This document shows, in pieces, positions 1 to 12,184 of a stretch of 64,000 bases of DNA. Made by a program: the position numbers and the translations under genes. The DNA is from Dryomyza anilis (lineage: Eukaryota; Arthropoda; Insecta; Diptera; Dryomyzidae). Location: assembly GCA_951804985.1 (NCBI GenBank), contig OX638135.1:66293389-66357388 (forward strand), given 5' to 3'. Each line of letters opens with the position of its first letter. Positions within the stretch are counted from its first letter, which is position 1. The notes beneath the pieces were generated by a model. It was not told where the DNA came from and did not search any database. It saw nothing but the letters and a program-made list of their open reading frames with translations.

Positions 1-418
1 TATCATCTTCATCCATTAAATGAAGTGAAATTTTCTTTCCGCTCTTCTTCTTTCCGCGAAATTCTTCTGTTCGATGTATTGCTTCCATATTATCCATTGC
101 TTCGTTCAACAAATCATCATTTCCATCAAACAGATTTTCTGTTAATCGTTCATCAGAAAATTCTGCTTCCATATTGTCCATCGCTGCATATAACATAGTG
201 TCATTACCATCAAAAAGAATGTCTGTTAATGGATCGTCAAACCACGATTCAAATTTGGAGTCCCAAATAACGTCTGGAATGTTGGCAGTTAGCCAGGATT
301 TAAACAACTCTCCTCCTCGTTCATTCGGAGTTGAGGTATAAGCCAGATATTCTGAATCATTATAAATGTCTTGGCCATTTGGACAAATATTTTGGAGAAG
401 TTTCTGATTACCAGCCAT
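1..418 (-). CDS. 5' part of an unrecognised acidic protein gene, running off the window
   Basis: An open frame starts at an ATG at 418-416 in a good context (purine at -3, G at +4) and stays open for 139 codons to the window edge, so the C-terminus is missing. The product is acidic, with a short lysine-rich patch near the window edge (KKKSGKK). It contains an imperfect tandem repeat: two blocks of about 25 residues each carry an LFDGND-like core followed by AMDNMEA. I do not recognise the family. The leader to the right is AT-rich and uninformative. It could be a host exon or an old transposon gene; an open frame of this length in AT-rich DNA and conserved repeat phase favour real coding. Confidence 0.55.
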   Translation of the reverse strand, partial: MAGNQKLLQNICPNGQDIYNDSEYLAYTSTPNERGGELFKSWLTANIPDVIWDSKFESWFDDPLTDILFDGNDTMLYAAMDNMEAEFSDERLTENLFDGNDDLLNEAMDNMEAIHRTEEFRGKKKSGKKISLHLMDEDD

Positions 419-1530
419 TTTTTGTTTTTTTTTTGTTTTATATTTAATTAAAAAGTTTAAAATGAAAATTTACTTTAAACAATAACAAAATGTTATAAAC
501 AATTAAAGAAAGAATAAAACAACTTTATGTCAACCGATGTTGGGATAAATTTTTATACTGGCCCCAGTAGATGAAATCTTATGGAGGTAAAGTAAATGAA
601 AAGCCATAGGATGTATTCCAATGCAGTTATGGCAATAGAGTTTCATTTAGTAGTATCCTATTGTGTTTTACCTGTATCGATTTTAAATCGTATGGTACAT
701 TTATAAAGGGTAGCCCCTGCATTATTAATTTTTAACGAAAACATTTTTTGAATATTAATTACTAAAATTCGAACGGTTCTACTTATACTTTTAATCGTTA
801 ATCGTAAATATTGAAATTTATTGCTTCAGAATTATATTTCGAAAGCATAATTCTACATATAATGTTCATGAATTTTTATTATATAATTAAAAAAAATTCC
901 AGTCAATGGGACGGACGGTATTTATGACCGAAAATTGTGATCCGAATTCCTAATTTAACCTTTTTCAATTTAATTGATTCTCAGATATTCCTTATGATAC
1001 TAATAAATAAATATCGAGACATGTTGTTTAAAAAATAATTTCCTTTGTACTGTGTGATTGTCTCAGAATAGTTGAAATAATATATTTTCATTTAAATTAA
1101 ATCATCTACAATTTAATTTTTACATTGCATAAGTCCCCGTAAAAATATGAGTCATGCTCTGACTAACCAAGTTTACGGTTCGTGTATTACATCGCATTCA
1201 GCGCCATCTAGCGATGTCTATCGACATTTACATCTATCGAGATCCTTGACATCTAGCAGTACTCATCGCCTTTTAATGTTGTCTATTGACATCTGCTTAT
1301 ATCGAGCGATGCATTTAGCGGTGATACAATCCCACGCTAACTATTTACAATAACTGAATTCTAATCTTCATTGTGGCCATCTAGTGGTGTCGATTGACAT
1401 CTCCATCTATCGAAATCGCTATTCAACATTCACAATGAATATTTATAGTGAGTAACACAACCCCTTCTCACTTTTATCAACTCCACCCACCATTATAAAT
1501 TATGCTTATTCTGCCCATATCCTTTCTACT
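419..1530. other. AT-rich non-coding stretch
   Basis: No frame longer than about 70 codons and no recognisable protein motif. Apart from the degenerate repeat at 1203-1425 I see nothing that can be named. Confidence 0.6.
1203..1425 (+). repeat. Degenerate repeat built on CCATCTAG..GTC..GACAT..CATCTATCGA
   Basis: The segment starting near 1203 (CCATCTAGCGATGTC, then CATCTATCGAGAT) recurs near 1378 (CCATCTAGTGGTGTC, then CATCTATCGAAAT), with a more worn copy between them around 1248-1320. Spacing is irregular, so this is a decayed local repeat and not a clean tandem array. Confidence 0.45.
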
Positions 1531-1916
1531 CAGGTATATTATATGTATACTATATACATTATAATAGCATGAAGCCATTGGGATGACATTTGAACATGTG
1601 TTGTTAATGTTGATATATGCATAAATATTATATGTGTGTTATGAAGGCATGCATCCGTAAAGAGTAAATTTGCAACTCATATTGTTGTTGGGTTAATTAT
1701 TTCGTAGTAAGCATTTTAAATGGAAATATTTATAAACGTACATATATGTACGTGTTAATTTTTGTTGTTGTCATATGTTATAGAAGCAATTAAAATTTCA
1801 TTTTTATAATTGATGGTTTATTTTGCACGAACATCAAGAGAGTTGAGGAATAAAGGGTTCAATTTGAAACTTTGTTGAGGAACGAAGATTTTAATTTAAA
1901 ACAGGGATATTCAATG
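1531..1916 (+). repeat. Dispersed repeat, left copy, first half
   Basis: This segment matches the reverse complement of about 25840-26170 nearly base for base, including an 18-bp perfect palindrome ACGTACATATATGTACGT at 1736-1753 that recurs at 25949-25966. The match starts abruptly at CAGGTATATT (1531). The left copy continues at 4921 after the inserted LINE. The family is not identified; the palindrome and sharp edge suggest a non-autonomous mobile element. Confidence 0.75.
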
Positions 1917-1970
1917 TTTTTTTTTTATTATCCAAGTTCCTAGGTGGAACATAGGGCCACAACAAAAAAA

Positions 1971-2489
1971 ATTCCAATCACTTCTTCGTAATGCTAACAA
2001 TTTTATTTCATTCCACGTTATATGCGCCTTCTTTAGTTCGTTTTGAACTAGTCGTCTCCATGTTTGAGCTGGTCTGCCTATACGTCGGCTACCCTGTGGG
2101 TTCCATTCAAAGGCTTCTTTGGCGATAGTTCCTTGAGGCTTCCTCAATGTATGACCTATCCATCGCCACTTCCTGCTTTTAATTTCATTATCAATTGGCT
2201 CTTGATTGCACCTTTCATATATATGTTGGGATGAGATTATGTTTGGTCAATGGATTCGCAATATTCTCCTGAGACATCTGTTTACTAATGCCTGGATTCT
2301 GACAATGGGTCTTGCATATGTATTCCATGTTTCGCACCCATAGAGCAATACAGATTTTATATTTGAATTGAATATACGTATTTTAGTCCTACTTTTAATC
2401 TGTGATGATTTCCAGACGTTGTTCAGGCCTCCAAATGCTTGTCTTGCTTTTTTCATTCGGTTATTGATATCTATTTCAGAGCCCCCGGT
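1971..2489 (-). pseudogene. C-terminal segment of the RTE-like LINE polyprotein
   Basis: Two fragments cover the region after the RT: one ending LVNRCLRRILRIH (2247-2489) and one with RRIGRPAQTWRR (1971-2147). The R-G-R-P..TWRR signature is typical of the C-terminus of RTE-like elements from invertebrates. A frameshift separates the pieces; between them the order W-R-W-I-G-H precedes LRKPQG, as in related elements. Its biochemical role is unknown. Confidence 0.7.
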
Positions 2490-3259
2490 TGATGACATAT
2501 GTCATCAGCGTAGACAAGATCCTCTCACCGACTATTGAAGCCCCAGGCAATACTATTAGGTTCCGGTTAGGTTTAATATTGTGTCCAACACAATATTGAA
2601 AAGAAGAGGTGGAAGGATACATCCCTGTCTTACCCCCGTATTAATTTTAATTTTCTGGCTCGTCAGACCATCGTGTAAGTTGCGACAGTAAGAATCGTCG
2701 TACATGGATTTTATAACAATGATTATTTTTGTAGGCACACCTTTACATTGTAATGCTGTCCATATTGCGTTGTGAGATAGGGTGTCGAAGGCCTTTTGAA
2801 AGTCAATAATGTGAGATACAAAGGCGTTCTCATCTCTATTGATTGCTCAATAATGATCCTGAGGATGTTTATACGATCCACACATGAGTGATTCGGTCTG
2901 AAGCCAGCTTGCTCTTTTCTGAGTTCGGGCGAGAGCGCAATTGAGATCCTGTTATTCAATATGTGTGCAATGACCTTATTGACCATGCTCAGAAGAGTTA
3001 TGCCCCTGTAGTTGGAGCAATCAGAAAGGTTGCCCTTTTTAGGCACATTGATTATTAATCCTTCTTTAAGATCAGAAGGTAGATCGCCTGTATTCCTGGG
3101 TCTGCGCTGAGCATTTCGGGGCAACGTCATCGATTCCTGCAGATTTATTATTTTCAGAGAAGATATTGCGTCGCATACTTCAGATATTGAGGGTAGCAGA
3201 ATACTAATGTCATCTCCTTTCGTATGTGCTTCGCAGCTGCAAATGTTTAAGTCCTGCAT
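2490..3259 (-). pseudogene. LINE reverse transcriptase fragments (RTE-like)
   Basis: Reads YRGITLLSMVNKV near 2990, then QAGFRPNHSCVDRINILR, then in another frame GVRQGCILPPLLFN near 2620, and a YADD catalytic box near 2505-2520. After the box the sequence jumps straight to a GSEIDINN segment that belongs further downstream, so part of the palm/thumb is deleted. At least three frames are needed to follow the domain. Confidence 0.75.
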
Positions 3260-3848
3260 AGACTGTTGGTGTGAGATATACCATCTGGTCCAATGAGGGT
3301 TTTCCTTTAGAAAATTTCACTTTCTTCCCTGTCAGTTTTCTTAAAGAATCGTATAAATCTCTCGTTTTGTCGCGGCAGCAATTACCGCTTGAGTTTCAAT
3401 TTCTTCTGTCCATCGCCGCTTATCGGACCTTGCACTTCTCTAAACGTTTTTGCCAACTGACTGTGTCTTTTACTAAATTCAAGTTTTAGTAACCTAGCTC
3501 GCGCGGCATTAAGATGAGCGTCCAGGTGTCGTCAGATATCCATGATTTCCTTGGTTACTTCCTAGAGCCTATATGTTGTGACGCTGTTTCCAAGATTGTT
3601 GTTTTCACTTTCTGCCATTGTTCCTATATGATGCTTGCTGTCAGCCAACAACTTTTTGTTTTTTATCAATTGTTGTTTGTTTCACTCCCCAGTACATAGC
3701 ACTTTGTATCTGGCAAGACCTTGAGTCCGCAAAATCAATATTTTTTCAATTCCTCCAAATTATTGTAACTTGTTTGTAGCTGTGCGATTTTTGTTGCAAG
3801 ATCGCTTGTATAATTGTTTCGTACTTCGACTTTCTTCAATTTGTAAGT

Positions 3849-4715
3849 TTAAAACCTTGTCCTCCGTCTGCTTACACTGCTCTTCATGTAAGCCGCCAAT
3901 TTTAATCGATTTGTTCCTAGAAGTAGGTTGTGGTCGCTACTTACATCTGCGCCTCTCTTTACACATACATCCAGGAGGAAGCCTCTCCATTTTTTGCTGA
4001 TTGCAATATGATCGATCTGGTTTTCTGTTGTACAATCGGGAGATATCCAAGTGGCTTTATGTATTCGTTTATGTGGGAACAACGTGTAGCCTAGCACGAG
4101 CGCGTTACTAGCGCACGTTTCCGCGAATAGATTACCGTTGTCATTCATCGAGTCCGAGTTTTTGTTGTCATTCCCGACCTGAGCGTTGAAGTCGCCCATG
4201 AATATAGTTATGTCTCCCCTTTGTAAAGAGTCCAATACTTGTGTCAGCTGACTATAGAATGCACTCTTATCCGATTCCTCAGCGTTCTCCGTCGGAGCGT
4301 AACATTGCACAACAGAACGAAATCTAGCTGAGATTTCCAATCAACTAGAGATTCTTTAGCACTTTTGGACAAAAGAAGACCAACACCACTAGACCTTGGC
4401 TGACCCGTTGGTTTACCCGAGTATAGCAATGTGACTCTATCGGTTGATGGCTGTTCGCGCAGTCTGGCCACACAGGCCTAAAAGGGTTAATTTATACTTG
4501 CAGAATTCTTTTGTTATTTGGGCGAGCTTTAAGGGTTCAAGCATTGTTCGAATATTCCATGTTCCGAATCGTGTCCTGGTTTTCATTGCGAATGTTAGCA
4601 TCGAGGGGGGATTGTGATTGATATTGTTATTTCTTGTGGTTTCGTTAATCATGCGTTTGAAGGTGACCAGGAAATTTACCTGATGCACCCGATTCTGGAC
4701 TGGGGCTGTCAGCAT
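3849..4715 (-). pseudogene. LINE endonuclease domain fragments (RTE-like)
   Basis: Overlapping frames encode an exonuclease-endonuclease-phosphatase fold: FGTWNIRTM at the N-terminus near 4575, GDFNAQVGND near 4180 and the terminal SSDHNLL motif near 3935. In intact elements this domain nicks the target DNA for target-primed reverse transcription. At least two frame changes (near 4460 and 4260-4330) break the gene. Confidence 0.75.
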
Positions 4716-4920
4716 GCTATTAGACTAGCGATGAAAGTAATAGCCGCTCCTCAGGAATCAGACGCTGTTTGAGCCGCTCCTAACCTGGAGAACAGACGCT
4801 CGGTGTGCCTGTTGGTCCGCGGGAGCTATTTGATTTCACTTCTACCACTCATATCTGAGAGGCGTTCCCCTATCAGCCACCTGAGGACGCATTCTTTAGG
4901 AGTTTCAAGTTCCCCCGAGG

Positions 4921-5488
4921 AATATGAATGTTATTAGACATATATTTTTTTGGTGGATAACTTTTTGTTGTAAACAGGTAAATGCACTTCTGCATTAATG
5001 CATTGATACATATTTAATTCAAGGTGAATTTTACTATAATGGATATTGTAGTATATTTTTATTCTACAAAGTCATGGTCATTTAATTCGTTTAATTTGGT
5101 TATATGAATGAATGGAGCCATAAGACTACATAGGGGTCATTTTTATTTAAATTTAAATGGATCCATTAGGCTCCTTTAGGATAATGTTTATTTAAATTTG
5201 CATGGTGCCATAAAGCTCCATTTGGATCAATATTTTTAAACAACATACTATAAGTTTTAAAGATTGAGCATGTTGAAACATGTTTAATTTTATTTAGTTT
5301 TTTTTTGAGTCAAATTTTATATACTCTCTTTAAAATTTTAATTGAGTATGTTTATACTAATGGAATTAACTTTTTAACTCATTTTAAAGAGATATCAATT
5401 ATATATAAATGTATCGAAATTTGAATTAAAGTTATTTATCGTCTACATTACAATTTGATAGGAAAATAAAACTATTATGGAAGTTATA
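4921..5488 (+). repeat. Dispersed repeat, left copy, second half
   Basis: Continues the repeat after the LINE; matches the reverse complement of about 25349-25830. It contains an extra stretch of roughly 150 bp (about 5150-5280) with repeated GGATCCAT / GGCTCC words that the right copy lacks. It stops at GAAGTTATA (5488), where the LOA LINE begins; the right copy shows the same nine bases followed by other sequence, so the true end of the repeat may be hidden by the LOA insertion. Confidence 0.7.
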
Positions 5489-5800
5489 GGTTAGGTTTGT
5501 AAGGGGGTGTTACTGAAATCTAATCAGCAAACACTCACGGGGGCTAGTGGTCCATTGTGTTCCCTTTTCATCTGTGTGGTAGCTATATTTTGTGACAACT
5601 GTGGGTTAGTTTCTTCGAAACCAACCTGATCTTCTTACGAACCCTAGTAGATTTTCAATTGGAACTTCAACTATTTCTTCCAGTTCTCCATAGAACCTGT
5701 TCCCCATGTACTGGAGTCGGCGCGTTTGGAGATTTGGACAGTCGCATAGTAGATGTACGATTGATTCTACTTCCTCTCTATTCTGCAGTCGTCGAGAAGT

Positions 5801-8480
5801 CTATGTGACTCGTGAATTTGCAGTGCGTCGAAGAAAATGCCGGATCCCTATTTCCATCTTAGACCCGTCAGTAAAGACTTGAAGGTGGCTATTGCTTGTT
5901 GGCGAGTTAGCGCTCCATTGTTCTCTACTAGGTATTACGATGGAGTACTTTGGATTTATTTCCATCTGTGGTGTTATATAGTCTGTTTTTGGGAGTTCGA
6001 TCATGCTGAAAACTTCGAGGATATAAGTGTGTCCATATGAGAGTTGCTTCCACAATCCTGATTCTCTAAGTCGAATCGCGTTCTTTGCTGCTGTACTCCT
6101 AATGAAGTCGTCTACTTGCAGAAGATTAAGCATGATCTCCATCCCTATTTGTGGGGTCGATTTCATTGCGCCTGTAATACTGGTGCATGCCAGTCTTTGT
6201 ACCTTATTCATTTCCCTAAGAAATGTAGTCTTCTTTATCGCTTACCACCATACAGTAGAACCGTACGTTAATATGGGTCTGACGATCGCTGCGCATAGTG
6301 CTTTTTTCACTCTTTCTTCTTTGTTGGGTTTCCATCGAAGCTTACTGTCTATTATAGTTCCGAGATATTTCGCTTCACTAGATAGATCGAGTGTGCAGCC
6401 ATCAAGTTTTGGAAGCTCAAAGTTTCCAATTTTCCTTTTATTTGTGACGAGTACGAGTTCAATCTTGAAGGCGTTTACTCCTAGGCGGTTTTGTCCTGCT
6501 CACATTGACAGTTCTTTGAGTGCAGTTTCCATAATGCTGCTAATAGTAGGATGGTATTTTCCGCTTAACAAATTTACTACATCGTCTGCATATGCTACTG
6601 CTTTTATTCCTTTATTTCTTAGTATTGTTAGGATTTCGTCAACTACTAGAAGCCAGAGAAGGGGGATATAACCCCTCTTTGCGGTGTACCCCTTGTTATT
6701 GTTTTCCGTGCTTTACTATTATTCAACTGTGAATTAATTATTCTGTTGTTTAGCATTTTATAGATCCATTGTGTTGTCTTGGTTTCAACCTGAACTTTCT
6801 CTAAAGTGGTTTTTAAGATTCCGTTTTTACGTTGTTAAACGCTCCTTCCATATCCAAAAATGCTGTTAGTGTGAAGTCCTTGTAGTGTAGGTTCTATTCA
6901 ATTGTCGTAACAACCTCGTGAAGTGCTGTTTCAACGGATTTCCCCTTAAGGTAGGCGTGTTGATATCTGCATAGGTTGTTATCATTTAGTCTTAGTCTAA
7001 TGTTTGGTCAAGTTTTGGTCTAATGTTTTGGTCTCTCCAGCGTTTTTAACATAAACGATGAGAGGCTTATTGGCCTATAGTCCTTTGCAGTAGAGTGTGT
7101 TGTCTTTCTCTCTTTGGGTATGAATACCACTCTGACTTCTTTCCATTTCAGTGGTATGTACCCCAGCCGAAGACAACTTTTGAAGATTGCCTTTAGCCTT
7201 GTACCAATCGCTGGAAGAGCATGTATCAACATAGCTGGTATTATATCGTCCGGTGCTGCGGATTTGTAGGGTTTGAACGATTTAACAGCCCATGTTATCA
7301 TTCTATCTGTTAACATACCGTCTACATCGGTGCCGATTTCATTGTAATTCGGTGCCAAGAGTATATTGAAAATCGGCTCCGAGATATATGTAGAGGTCGT
7401 CAGGGTCTCTACAGCCTGGGAAGTGAACTTCCATTAGGAGTGCAAGAGATTCTTGACTTGATTCGTCCAGGTATTGTCTGGTCGTCTGATGTAGCTGGAT
7501 ATTACAGAGTACTTGGATAGAACTCTACGTAATCTAGCTGCATCATTGGTCTTTTGAATTTCTTCACAGAATGTTTTCCATGAGTTGAATTTAGCGTCCC
7601 TTATGGATTTCGTATAGGTATTTAGTTCTGACCTATACTTGGTCCAGTCAATTTCAAGCTTACTTTTCCTGGCCTTATTATGTAGTTTTCTAACCTCAGT
7701 TCTCTGCTTTTTTTAGTTCACTCGTCCACCAAGAATTTTTGGTAGTTTTGTGACGGCGAGAGATTGGGCAAAACTTTAAGAAGGCTTTGTTCATTTTCTT
7801 TGTGATCATGCCTACCGCGGAGTCTATGGATATACTGTCAGGAAAAGAAGTTTCTGATGTGTGCGGCACGTTTTCTGATATCCACTCTGAATATTTTGAC
7901 CACTTTGTTTTCGCAGGTTTTATCTTACTAGGTTTGAAGTTAATGTTGAAAAGTATTCTAAAATGGTCCGAAAAGGAGTGGCAGGTTCCGTGTGTTCGCA
8001 TAGTCAGCAAGTTCTCGGACTGCTCTCGGAGTGGGGTCTTCTTCGTCGTATGGCATATAGGCTGAACTGACTTATCGTTTTCCCGTTCTTTTCAACCTCT
8101 ATTGCCACTGTGTCATAAATGTGTAGGAAGAAAGCATTTAGTGTTTTCTTAGCTAGAATAAAGCATCTTATCTTTGTAGAGTGAAACAGATTGTATTGTT
8201 TCGATCTTAGTCCTTGTACCTGGTTATGTGCTATCCAGGGTTCTTGGACTAAGACCACGTCTACATCGTCTTCAGTTAAAAGGATCATTAGGTCGTCTGT
8301 TGATGCTTTGCAGTGGTGCAAATCAATTTGCACCACCTGCAATAGGTACGACATTTGCCCCTTTTCGTCGTCATCCTTCTCGGTCAACGCCCTCACTGAA
8401 CCAAGCCCGAACTTCAGCATGCCGTCTCTTTCATCGAGCAGCCTCGCTGAGTGCCTGTCAACAACGAAAAGAAACACCTT
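5801..8480 (-). pseudogene. LOA-type LINE ORF2: endonuclease, reverse transcriptase, partial RNase H
   Basis: Reading back from 8480: endonuclease start with VQIDLHHCKASTDDL and VLVQEPWI (8270-8350), a linker, RT fingers (7358-7020, PYKSAAPDDIIPAML), a YADD box near 6580-6595, a thumb region with VRPIL.YGS.VWW near 6250, and LQVFTDGSKMEIG opening the RNase H domain near 5870. The pieces lie in different frames with at least five breaks. The RNase H domain is cut short by about 5800. The endonuclease C-terminus is also disrupted (near 8000-8060). Confidence 0.75.
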
Positions 8481-8490
8481 CCCTCCGTTG

Positions 8491-9039
8491 TTATGGCTTT
8501 TGAGCAGCGTCCAACAGTTTGACTATGGATCCGTCCTCATGTTTTGCCGGAGGATGAATCCATAGCCTATACTGAAGGCGAAGTGGTAGCGCGGATCTGG
8601 AGATCTTTTTCAGTTTTGACCCCTGCCAAAGTTCACCAATTTTGGCGATGGAACTGGTCGAAAATTCCAGTGATCCCTGTGAGCCGCATGCTACGACTTT
8701 AACACCTTTGTACCATCCTGCGCCGTCGAAATTGTAGTCTCCCAGGATACCGGCTTCGACGCGTACCATCATTTCTTTGAGGACTTCATTCTCTACAAGC
8801 AGCCATCTTTCCGAATTGATCCTGCCATCAAGATCCGATTCGTCAATGATGGCCACTTGTAGATCCGCTGGAGTGGCCTCGAAACTGGTGGAATTTTTGG
8901 CCCGTTTCGGGGTTTTCTCTTTGCGTTCTTCCTCCGGCCTTTGCCTCTTGGCTGACAGCCCCGAGGTTCCGGCCCTTCCACCTACTGAGATTTTTGCTGT
9001 ACAAAACCTCGTGGGATTTGAGTCCCGATTTGGAAGCAT
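8491..9039 (-). CDS. LOA-type LINE ORF1 (Gag-like, DUF4780-type)
   Basis: An uninterrupted frame from an ATG at 9039 gives 182 residues: a basic, proline-rich N-terminus with a KRQRPEEERKEKTPKRAK cluster, then a folded domain with LQVAIIDESDLDGRI and a C-terminal RLQYRLWIHPPAKHE segment. This pattern resembles the DUF4780 domain found in ORF1 of LOA and R1-group LINEs; it probably binds element RNA. No CCHC knuckles are seen. It may be slightly truncated, because ORF2 starts in another frame right after it. Confidence 0.65.
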   Translation of the reverse strand: MLPNRDSNPTRFCTAKISVGGRAGTSGLSAKRQRPEEERKEKTPKRAKNSTSFEATPADLQVAIIDESDLDGRINSERWLLVENEVLKEMMVRVEAGILGDYNFDGAGWYKGVKVVACGSQGSLEFSTSSIAKIGELWQGSKLKKISRSALPLRLQYRLWIHPPAKHEDGSIVKLLDAAQKP

Positions 9040-9130
9040 CTTTTCAGCGATGACCGTCGTGTCGTTTTCTTCTGATTGTCTTAATATGACACCTTCAATA
9101 TCAAAATTGTATATTAAGGTACTGATATTA

Positions 9131-11471
9131 ATTGAAATTATTTAAGTAATTGCAACATATTTATTTTTTTTGTTTGATGTTACATGTTGTTATGTGAGAA
9201 TAATGTTGTTATGAACACATTGCGCTTTCATTTATATTGAATTAATTGCATACAAATTATGTTATAAAATTTTTAAATAAGTCAATACTTCAATTTTTTT
9301 CATATGTTATAAAAATTACATACATTTATTTGGCAAAATAGAAAATCTTTCAACAATTATTGAACCATCATACACAGAAAAAATTTTGTTTATAAATGGA
9401 ATGAACGCCATTAATTGAGACACCGTTCATAATATATATGGTAAAAATCATTCTATTTATGAACTATACTTCGTATATACGAATCGCACAATTTGAGCGA
9501 AATTGATATAATAAACACGTTCATAATTGTTATAAATTACGTTCATTAAGGTATTCATATTCATTTTTTGACGCAAAACAGCGCTGCCTCCACGTCTCGT
9601 GCAATTCAGTGAGCATAAAGGCGATACTGAAAAAAAAGACCAGTCCACAAAACGTACCATATAAAATACAACACAAAGTAGGTAGGTAGCAGTGTGGCCA
9701 GAGTGGAATATAATATTCCACTAGTGGAATATTTTACAACTGAAAGGAATATATTTTTTTGTTAAAATATTCGAATATAAAAGTGGAATATATATTTTTT
9801 GAGAAAGAATATTTTTTTTTAAATTGTATTTCCTCTTTCATTTTATAAGAAATTTAGTTATTCTTTAATTAATAAAATTATGTTTTTTTTTTACTAATTC
9901 TGTTGTTTGTGGCGCGAGATCTATTTTTTGGTATTCATATTACAAATTTTTGGTAATTTAAAATATACCATGATACAAATACTTAAAGTTACGATCACTC
10001 TCTAATTTTAATATAATGTTCTTATTTATTAGCATAAAGTTTGTGAAGTTCAGTTTATAAATCATAACAAAATCGAACTATAAATATCAAGGTATGCGTA
10101 GAATCCTTTTTTTTTAGATTCAAAACCACAATTTAACAGTCAAAACTAAATTTTAAAATTAATATTCATTTATTCTTTGAATACAAATTTAATTTTTGAA
10201 AATTTTTCAAAAAACTTCAAATTTGTCAGAAATTTTGTTTGTTTTTAATTAGTTACTTCTATATTATTGGAATTGTATACTGGTTGTTTTTTTGGAAATT
10301 TTGGAAATTTGGAACATAAACATTTGTCGTAAGTCATTTCGTACAAATAGACCGAATCGTTTCATTTGTTGTTTACAACTCTCAACAACAAACAGTAGCA
10401 ATAGGCAGCAAAAGCAAGAGTAAATTAGATATAAAATAAAATGTAAGTAGTTAAAAATAAATAAATTAAAATAATAAAATGAAATAAAAAAAATTATTAC
10501 AATAATAAAAAATAATAAAGGAAAAAATAGTTTTTTTTTTATTTTTAAATTGTTTAATAGTTAATAAATATCATGCATTTTTTCATAATTATTATGAATG
10601 CGTTCATCAATATTTTGAATTTTTCATAACGGTTTTATGAACGATTCATAAATTCGATAAATTTGGTCATTGGTTGAGTAACAATGAAAAATTCATACAA
10701 TTGATGAACAAATTCATAAATAGTATGAACTTTTTTTCTATGTATTACTACCATCATGAAAATTCATAATATTAATATATTGTAATTTTTTCATAAAGAA
10801 AGTAATAAATGATCTTCAGAATTCCATAAACCATAAATATACCGAATAAACATGACATATTTTGTTCTTTCTATACATATTGATATTATTTTATTTTAAA
10901 AAATTGTTATTAATATTTCATTTTTTTAGGCATTAATGTAATTTTTAATAAAATTTAAACTTTAATAATATAGATATATATTTTAAATTTTCTGTTTTTG
11001 TTTTTCTTTTTCATTTATCTTTATTTATGACTTTATATTTTGGTAATTTCAACTTTTATTTTTTCATATTTATTTTTTGATTTTGAGTTTTTATATTTTA
11101 GAATTTATTTACTATATTTTAATTTCGTTTCTATTCATTGTGAAATTATAATTCGGTTTTATAATTTCAACTTTTTATGTGATTTATAATATTAATTTTC
11201 ACTTTTAAAATATTTTATTATTAAATTTTAGTTTGTCATTTAAAGTAATCTCAATAAATTTTTTTTTTAAATTAAATTCTTAGCTTTTAATTTAAATGAA
11301 ACATTTTTATTTTTTAAATTTTTTTTTCATCACTTTTAGTTTGTTTTTAATATTTAGTTTTCTCATTTATAAATTTTTGATTATACATTTTTTTTAAACA
11401 ATTTTGGTTTTGTTTTTGTAAGATTTTAAAATCTTCCTTTTTTTTATTTCCAAGGTTTATGTTTAATCCTA
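9131..11471. other. Long AT-rich non-coding stretch with candidate element ends
   Basis: No coding sequence. Near 9371 an ACACAGAAAAAATTTTGTTTATAAATGG-like edge (split here: ACACAGAAAAAATTT at 9371) faces an inverted, diverged counterpart ending near 10745 (TTTTTTTCTATGTA), and ACCATCAT occurs just outside both edges; a 1.4-kb worn transposon is possible. A perfect 17-bp palindrome TGGAATATAATATTCCA lies at about 9704-9720, followed by more GTGGAATAT words. The rest is T-rich low-complexity DNA. Confidence 0.4.
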
Positions 11472-12184
11472 TTATGCCCTACACTAAGAGTGAAAGGGTA
11501 TATTCAGTTTGGAACGCCGTTTGTAACACCCAGAAGGAAGCATCTCCGGTATGGAAAAGTATATATATTTTAGATCAGCATGACCTCCTGAGTCGATGTC
11601 CGTCTATCCGTCTGTCCGTCTGTTTGTCTGTCTGTCTGTCTGTTGAAATCACTACTTCTTAAACAATTGAAAAGTTAGATAAATGAAACTTATAATTTAG
11701 ATTACTTATATACCTACGCTGTATGTGCGAGAAAATTTGAGAGATCGGACCATTGTGACCTGTGATCTAACCATTTATATTCAAAAATACCTCATATTAA
11801 ATTTACATCTACAGATCAATTTTTATGTATACGTGCTTAGTTAAACTTTTTTGGTCAAATATATATTGAAATCATGCTCAAATACATGAAAATAATGTTT
11901 TCCGCCGATACGACTTGTGGTTCCAAAAAAAAAATCGAAATTCGGTACACCTACTCATTTGTATATATGGGTATCAAATGAATGGAAATTCTTCAGCGAT
12001 TGAAAGTTTGTAATTATTTTCAGGATTCGTATACCGTTGTGACCACTATACCACTTTTAATGGTAACCACAAATATGTGTAGGGTATTTATAGTCGGCTT
12101 AGATCGACTATAATTTTGATAATCCTAACTATCATAATAACACCAAATTTAAAATTTCCCATGTGATCTAACCTTCCCAACTGG
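11472..12184 (+). mobile_element. mini-me-type element, copy 1
   Basis: Starts TTATGCCCTACACTAAGAG and contains, in order, a TA-rich run (AGTATATATATT), a core around GATCAGCATGACCTCCTGAG, and a (GTCY)n run (GTCCGTCT...GTCTGTCTGTCT, 11596-11642). A conserved core between a TA-rich and a GTCY proto-microsatellite is the published hallmark of dipteran mini-me elements. It ends AACCTTCCCAACTGG. No coding capacity. Confidence 0.75.

Larger units (their letters stand above)
1917..4920 (-). mobile_element. RTE-like LINE, decayed, inserted in the dispersed repeat
   Basis: A non-LTR retrotransposon on the minus strand: it begins on the plus strand with ten T (1917-1926), i.e. its poly(A) tail, and reads back through reverse transcriptase to an AP-type endonuclease. 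The inverted repeat copy at 25.8 kb lacks these 3 kb, so the edges are read from the empty site. Flanks carry related 9-10 bp stretches (ATATTCAATG left, ATATGAATG right), a possible imperfect target duplication. Motifs match the group whose endonuclease starts FGTWNIRTM and whose RT carries QAGFRP..S; RTE-like is my best clade call. Multiple frameshifts show it is dead. Confidence 0.8.
5489..9130 (-). mobile_element. LOA-clade LINE, 5'-proximal parts present, inactivated
   Basis: On the minus strand an ORF1 (9039-8491) is followed by an ORF2 with endonuclease, reverse transcriptase and a partial RNase H. RT wording such as FKPYKS..PDDIIPAML and GYIPLKWKEV..VFIPK, together with a downstream VFTDGSK start of RNase H, fits the LOA clade of insects (Loa/Bilbo type). 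No poly(A) is visible at the 3' end near 5489, which is common in this clade. Frameshifts throughout ORF2 make it a pseudo-element. Confidence 0.8.

Noticed and set aside
6027..6671. 214-codon plus-strand frame
   Set aside because: It is the antisense of the LOA reverse transcriptase, whose YADD box reads on the minus strand.
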